This document shows, piece after piece, positions 6,036-8,398 of a stretch of DNA of 8,398 bases. Made by a program: the position numbers and the translations under genes. Position 1 is the stretch's first letter. Each line of letters begins with the position of its first letter. The stretch comes from Casimicrobiaceae bacterium (GTDB lineage Bacteria; Pseudomonadota; Gammaproteobacteria; Burkholderiales; Casimicrobiaceae). The stretch covers positions 1 to 8,398 of the forward strand of contig CATPAO010000134.1 in the NCBI GenBank assembly GCA_955652025.1. The letters are read 5' to 3'. The notes beneath the pieces are model-generated. The model did no database searches. It saw only the letters and a list, made by a program, of their open reading frames with translations, and was not told where the DNA came from.

Positions 6036-7160
6036 ATGCACGTTCTCGACACGACGATGCTCTACGGGCCCGGTAGCGGCGGCGTGGCCCGGTACCTGAA
6101 TGAAAAGCGTGCCTGGTTCGCGCAAAGTCCTTCGCATCGTCATACATTGCTCGTGCCGGGGCCGCGCGATTCGATCGGCGCCGGCGGCGAACGTTTTGTC
6201 GCGACCCTGGCGCTCGGTGCGGCCCGTCGCCGCTGGCCGTTCGACCTGCCGCGGTGGGCGCGCGCCATCGTCGATTGCCGGCCGGACTTGATCGAGGTCG
6301 AGGATCCCGGCTTGCCGGGCTGGGCGGCACTCCACGCGGGGCGCGTGCTGGATGTTCCGGTCGTCGCCTTCTGTCACGTCGATCTTGCCACCGCGTTGAG
6401 GCGCCGTTTCGGCGCGGCGATGGACGCGATTGCGCGCGAGTATCTGAGGGCATTCTATCGCCGCGTCGATCTCGTGCTTGCGCCGAGCCAGTTCATGGGG
6501 CGGCGGTTGCGCGCGTGGGGCGTCGACAACGTGCATGTCCGGCCGCTCGGCGTCGACCTCGATACGTTCAACCCGCGCGCGCGTGCTACAACGCTTCGCG
6601 CCGAGCTCGGCCTCGATGCCGACGCGCGCTTGCTCGTCTACGCAGGCCGCTTCGCGCCGGAGAAGAATATCGATACGTTGCTGGCGGCGTTTTGCCGCCT
6701 GGGTCGCGGCTATCACCTGCTCCTCATCGGCGAAGGCATCGCGATCGCGCCGCCGCCGAATGTGATCGTCCGGCCGTTCGAGCATGCGTCGCGCGAGCTC
6801 GCCCGCATCATCGCGAGCGCGGACGGCTTCGTCCACTGCGGCGACCAGGAGACGTTCGGCTTGGTGCTGATCGAGGCGATGGCGTGCGGCCGCGGGGTCG
6901 TGGCCGCCGCGGCCGGCGCCGCGCCGGAGCTCGTCGCGCCCGGAACCGGGATGCTCGCCGCGCCGCGCGACGCCGATGCGTTCGCCGCGGCGATCCGCGC
7001 GTTCTATCGTAGTGACTTGGACGCGGTGGGGCGCGCCGCCCGCGCCCACGTCGAGCACGGCTACAACTGGGATACGGTCGTGCGCGACCTGCTCGACACG
7101 TATCGGCGCGTGCAAAGCCGCGGCGTCGCACGCGCCCCGTTATGCGGCGTCGTGAGATGA
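6036..7160 (+). CDS. GT4-family (GT-B fold) glycosyltransferase
   Basis: A 374-residue retaining glycosyltransferase that should transfer a sugar from a nucleotide donor to an unknown acceptor, probably at the cytoplasmic face of the membrane. The N-terminal domain opens with MHVLDTTMLYGPGSGGVARY, where the GSGGV loop (13-17) is typical of GT4 enzymes. The linker PLGVDLDTFNP (170-180) and YAGRFAPEKNID (202-213) open the donor-binding domain, and GDQETFGLVLIEAMACG (269-285) contains the E-x7-E pair (E272 and E280). Length is normal and no membrane segment is visible. I chose the ATG at 6036 since family members begin with this strand; a TTG at 6006 would add ten unlike residues. No clear ribosome site is present and a hairpin covers the region. 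The stop overlaps the next start (ATGA), so it is translationally coupled to the deacetylase. Confidence 0.93.
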   Translation: MHVLDTTMLYGPGSGGVARYLNEKRAWFAQSPSHRHTLLVPGPRDSIGAGGERFVATLALGAARRRWPFDLPRWARAIVDCRPDLIEVEDPGLPGWAALHAGRVLDVPVVAFCHVDLATALRRRFGAAMDAIAREYLRAFYRRVDLVLAPSQFMGRRLRAWGVDNVHVRPLGVDLDTFNPRARATTLRAELGLDADARLLVYAGRFAPEKNIDTLLAAFCRLGRGYHLLLIGEGIAIAPPPNVIVRPFEHASRELARIIASADGFVHCGDQETFGLVLIEAMACGRGVVAAAAGAAPELVAPGTGMLAAPRDADAFAAAIRAFYRSDLDAVGRAARAHVEHGYNWDTVVRDLLDTYRRVQSRGVARAPLCGVVR

Positions 7161-7906
7161 ACGGATCGGTGTCGATTGTCGTCCACGACGTCACGCCCGC
7201 GACGTGGCCGGAATGTGCGCGGCTGCTGCAAATGCTGGACGACGTCGGCGCGAATCCGGTGACGTTGCTCGTCGTTCCGCATTATCACCACGCGAATCCG
7301 ATCGAAGAGGACGGAGCCTTCGTCGCTGCCCTCGACGCGCGGCTCGCCCGCGGCGACGAGTTGGCGCTGCACGGCTATCACCATTGCGACGATGCGCCGC
7401 CGCCGCGCACACTGCGCGGCTTTGTCGAGCGGCGCGTGCTGACGCGAGCGGAAGGCGAGTTCGCGGCACTGGACGAGGCGGCGGCGACTTGGCGCCTCGA
7501 GCGGGGCATCGCCACGTTCCGTCGACTCGGCTGGCCGCTTTACGGCTTCGTGCCGCCCGCGTGGCTGTTGGGAAACGCCGGACGGCGCGCGCTCGATCGC
7601 AGCAGCTTTCGCTTCCGTTACGTATCGTCGCGCGCCGGTGTCTATCGATTGCCGGAGTGGCGATTCACGCCGACCGCCAATCTCTGCTACAGCCCCGACC
7701 GGCGCTGGCGACGGGCCATGTCGCGCGTGTTGATCCGGCGCGAGCTCGCCCGCGCGGAAGGCGATTCGTTGCTGCGTCTGTCGCTCCACCCGCAGGACGC
7801 GCGTTATCCCGTGGTCATCGATCACTGGCGTTGCTTGATCGCGGCGGCGCTCGCCGGGCGCACGCCGGTGACCAAGCAACAGTGGGCGAGCGCGATGCCA
7901 GCCTGA
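7157..7906 (+). CDS. DUF2334-type polysaccharide deacetylase family protein
   Basis: A 249-residue protein of the DUF2334 branch of the NodB-like carbohydrate esterases. Signatures in order are SIVVHDVTPATWPEC (6-20), TLLVVPHYHH (36-45), ELALHGYHH (68-76), YGFVPPAWLLGN (129-140), YRLPEW (163-168) and LRLSLHPQD (206-214). H10/D11 and the histidines in HGYHH and LHPQD are the likely metal-binding or catalytic residues, by analogy with the family. The predicted reaction is removal of an N- or O-acyl group from a sugar. The ATG at 7157 overlaps the glycosyltransferase TGA in an ATGA; an alternative ATG at 7142 would add five residues (MRRRE) and is less likely. No signal peptide is visible, which suggests a cytosolic substrate such as a lipid-linked or nucleotide-linked glycan made by the adjacent glycosyltransferase. 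That link is inference from coupling. Confidence 0.9.
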   Translation: MNGSVSIVVHDVTPATWPECARLLQMLDDVGANPVTLLVVPHYHHANPIEEDGAFVAALDARLARGDELALHGYHHCDDAPPPRTLRGFVERRVLTRAEGEFAALDEAAATWRLERGIATFRRLGWPLYGFVPPAWLLGNAGRRALDRSSFRFRYVSSRAGVYRLPEWRFTPTANLCYSPDRRWRRAMSRVLIRRELARAEGDSLLRLSLHPQDARYPVVIDHWRCLIAAALAGRTPVTKQQWASAMPA

Positions 7907-8114
7907 TCACGGTCCGCGCGGGTTGTACACTTGTTGGCCGCTCTGAATCATCCGTTGCGGAAGACCACGCACCTTATTGCCACGCCGCACATCGGCTGCA
8001 CGCGACAACGCTCGCGCTTTCTACAACGATTCTGTGGAAAACATCGGAGTGGGGCGGAGCGGCGCGCCGTTGCGCGATCTCCCCGCTTGAAACTCACCAG
8101 ACCTGCGAAAAGAC

Positions 8115-8285
8115 TTACGCTGCGCCCTTCCGCCCGGCGAACAAGAGCGCGATGTTGCGCGGAGCGTCCTCGCGACCCGGCCGCTCTTGGGCACGAGCCT
8201 CGCGGCGTACGCGCGCAAAGGTCTTGCGAATGTCGGTCTCCGCGCTGGGAACGTACTTGAAGGATGGATCGAGGATCGACTTCAT
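8115..8285 (-). CDS. Small conserved-looking hypothetical protein (56 aa)
   Basis: A 56-residue basic protein beginning MKSILDPSFKYVPSAETD and continuing IRKTFARVRREARAQ. The start resembles short hypothetical proteins I associate with Burkholderiales, typically with SILDPSF, a T-D-x-R-K-T-F segment and an RRE helix; this is from memory. The ATG at 8285 has GGAGGT five bases upstream, the best ribosome site in the window, and an upstream start at 8306 is clearly inferior. Residues 18-36 could form a charged amphipathic helix. There are no cysteines, no membrane segment and no known domain. It stands alone on the minus strand, converging on the deacetylase gene 208 bases away. Function unknown; a small nucleic-acid- or protein-binding factor would fit its charge but nothing shows it. 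Confidence 0.78.
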   Translation of the reverse strand: MKSILDPSFKYVPSAETDIRKTFARVRREARAQERPGREDAPRNIALLFAGRKGAA

Positions 8286-8290
8286 TGACG

Positions 8291-8296
8291 ACCTCC
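8291..8296 (-). promoter_or_regulatory. Ribosome binding site of the 56-residue gene
   Basis: On the minus strand GGAGGT precedes the ATG at 8285 by five bases (CGTCA). It fixes the start and is the strongest evidence that this small frame is translated. Confidence 0.8.
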
Positions 8297-8350
8297 GACT
8301 GGGCACGAACTCTTCTAACGATACGCTGCCGGCAACGTCCCGCCATCGGA

Positions 8351-8356
8351 GTATTA
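8351..8356 (-). promoter_or_regulatory. Candidate -10 element of the 56-residue gene
   Basis: The minus strand reads TAATAC, a plausible -10 that would start transcription near 8344 with a leader of about 58 bases. No consensus -35 lies at the right distance (GACTTT at 8374-8379); that region is occupied by the symmetric element at 8365-8386. Confidence 0.3.
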
Positions 8357-8364
8357 CCGACTCG

Positions 8365-8386
8365 GCTGTAGGAAAAGTCCGATAGC
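8365..8386. promoter_or_regulatory. Imperfect palindrome, candidate operator upstream of the 56-residue gene
   Basis: Arms GCTGTAGGA (8365-8373) and TCCGATAGC (8378-8386) flank AAAG and are complementary at seven of nine positions. It covers the expected -35 of the minus-strand promoter candidate. The AGGA-N4-TCC core is of the kind bound by dimeric response regulators of the LuxR/NarL class; the binding protein is unknown. A smaller odd palindrome, CCGACTCGG (8357-8365), abuts it. Confidence 0.4.
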
Positions 8387-8396
8387 GCCGATCGGC
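8387..8396. other. Perfect 10-base palindrome at the window edge
   Basis: GCCGATCGGC is fully self-complementary and directly follows the imperfect palindrome. It may belong to the signals of a gene outside the window. Chance is a real alternative in this base composition. Confidence 0.2.
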
Positions 8397-8398
8397 CC

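Noticed and set aside
5322..7115. Long open minus-strand frame (597 codons) under the LacI-type and glycosyltransferase genes
   Set aside because: Arg-rich, domainless and antisense to two well-supported genes; a composition artefact.
7142..7156. Earlier ATG for the deacetylase
   Set aside because: It would give a larger overlap with the glycosyltransferase and a basic MRRRE lead; the ATGA overlap at 7157 is the common coupling form.
8033..8041. DnaA-box-like TTTTCCACA (minus strand)
   Set aside because: A single isolated match to a degenerate 9-mer with no cluster, AT-rich unwinding region or replication gene nearby.
7907..8114. Possible terminator between the convergent deacetylase and small gene
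   Set aside because: I found only short GC palindromes such as CCGCGCGG and GGCGCGCC, without a U-run on either strand.
7948..8346. Minus-strand frame of 132 codons overlapping the small gene
   Set aside because: The 56-residue frame has the strong ribosome site and conserved-looking start; this one has neither.
7204..8385. Open plus-strand frame (393 codons) over the deacetylase and the small gene
   Set aside because: It is out of frame with the clear DUF2334 protein and its product is low-complexity and unlike any family.

Overview
The window is a GC-rich, densely coding bacterial segment with seven protein genes that I support. Short intergenic gaps, strong third-position GC bias and the gene families present suggest a proteobacterium. 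The 56-residue protein near the right edge and the GT4/DUF2334 pair look to me like Burkholderiales, but that is recollection and not a search result. I see no rRNA, tRNA, CRISPR array, insertion sequence or phage gene.

Layout, left to right. The first gene (2-589, +) is the C-terminal part of a QueA-like tRNA ribosyltransferase-isomerase cut by the window edge. It ends in a Lys/Ala/Arg-rich tail and converges, with 4 bases between the stop codons, on a minus-strand pair. That pair is a small UBP-type zinc-finger protein (2374-2673) followed 43 bases later by a three-part flavoprotein (594-2330). The flavoprotein has a cyclic-nucleotide-binding-like domain, a glutaredoxin-like domain and a thioredoxin-reductase-like domain that has lost the CxxC redox pair. 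The 158-base divergent region (2674-2831) carries a minus-strand -10 candidate, a plus-strand promoter candidate and a dyad between them.

On the plus strand follow an S8 subtilisin-like protease (2832-4667) without a visible signal peptide and with three C-terminal DUF5648-type repeats, then a LacI-family regulator (4746-5849). After a 186-base structured gap with three hairpins come a GT4 glycosyltransferase (6036-7160) and a DUF2334-type polysaccharide deacetylase (7157-7906). These last two overlap by an ATGA and are almost certainly one translational unit. The 208 bases after them (7907-8114) hold no gene or convincing terminator that I can see. A small minus-strand gene (8115-8285) with a textbook ribosome binding site and a symmetric upstream element closes the window.

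Functionally there are three separate modules. One is a redox/zinc-finger pair that probably works together. One is a protease that may act on extracellular or cell-surface targets. One is a glycosylation/deacetylation pair, possibly controlled by the LacI-type protein beside it. The most interesting part is the zinc-finger/flavoprotein pair, because the flavoprotein lacks its expected catalytic cysteines while its partner is cysteine- and histidine-rich.
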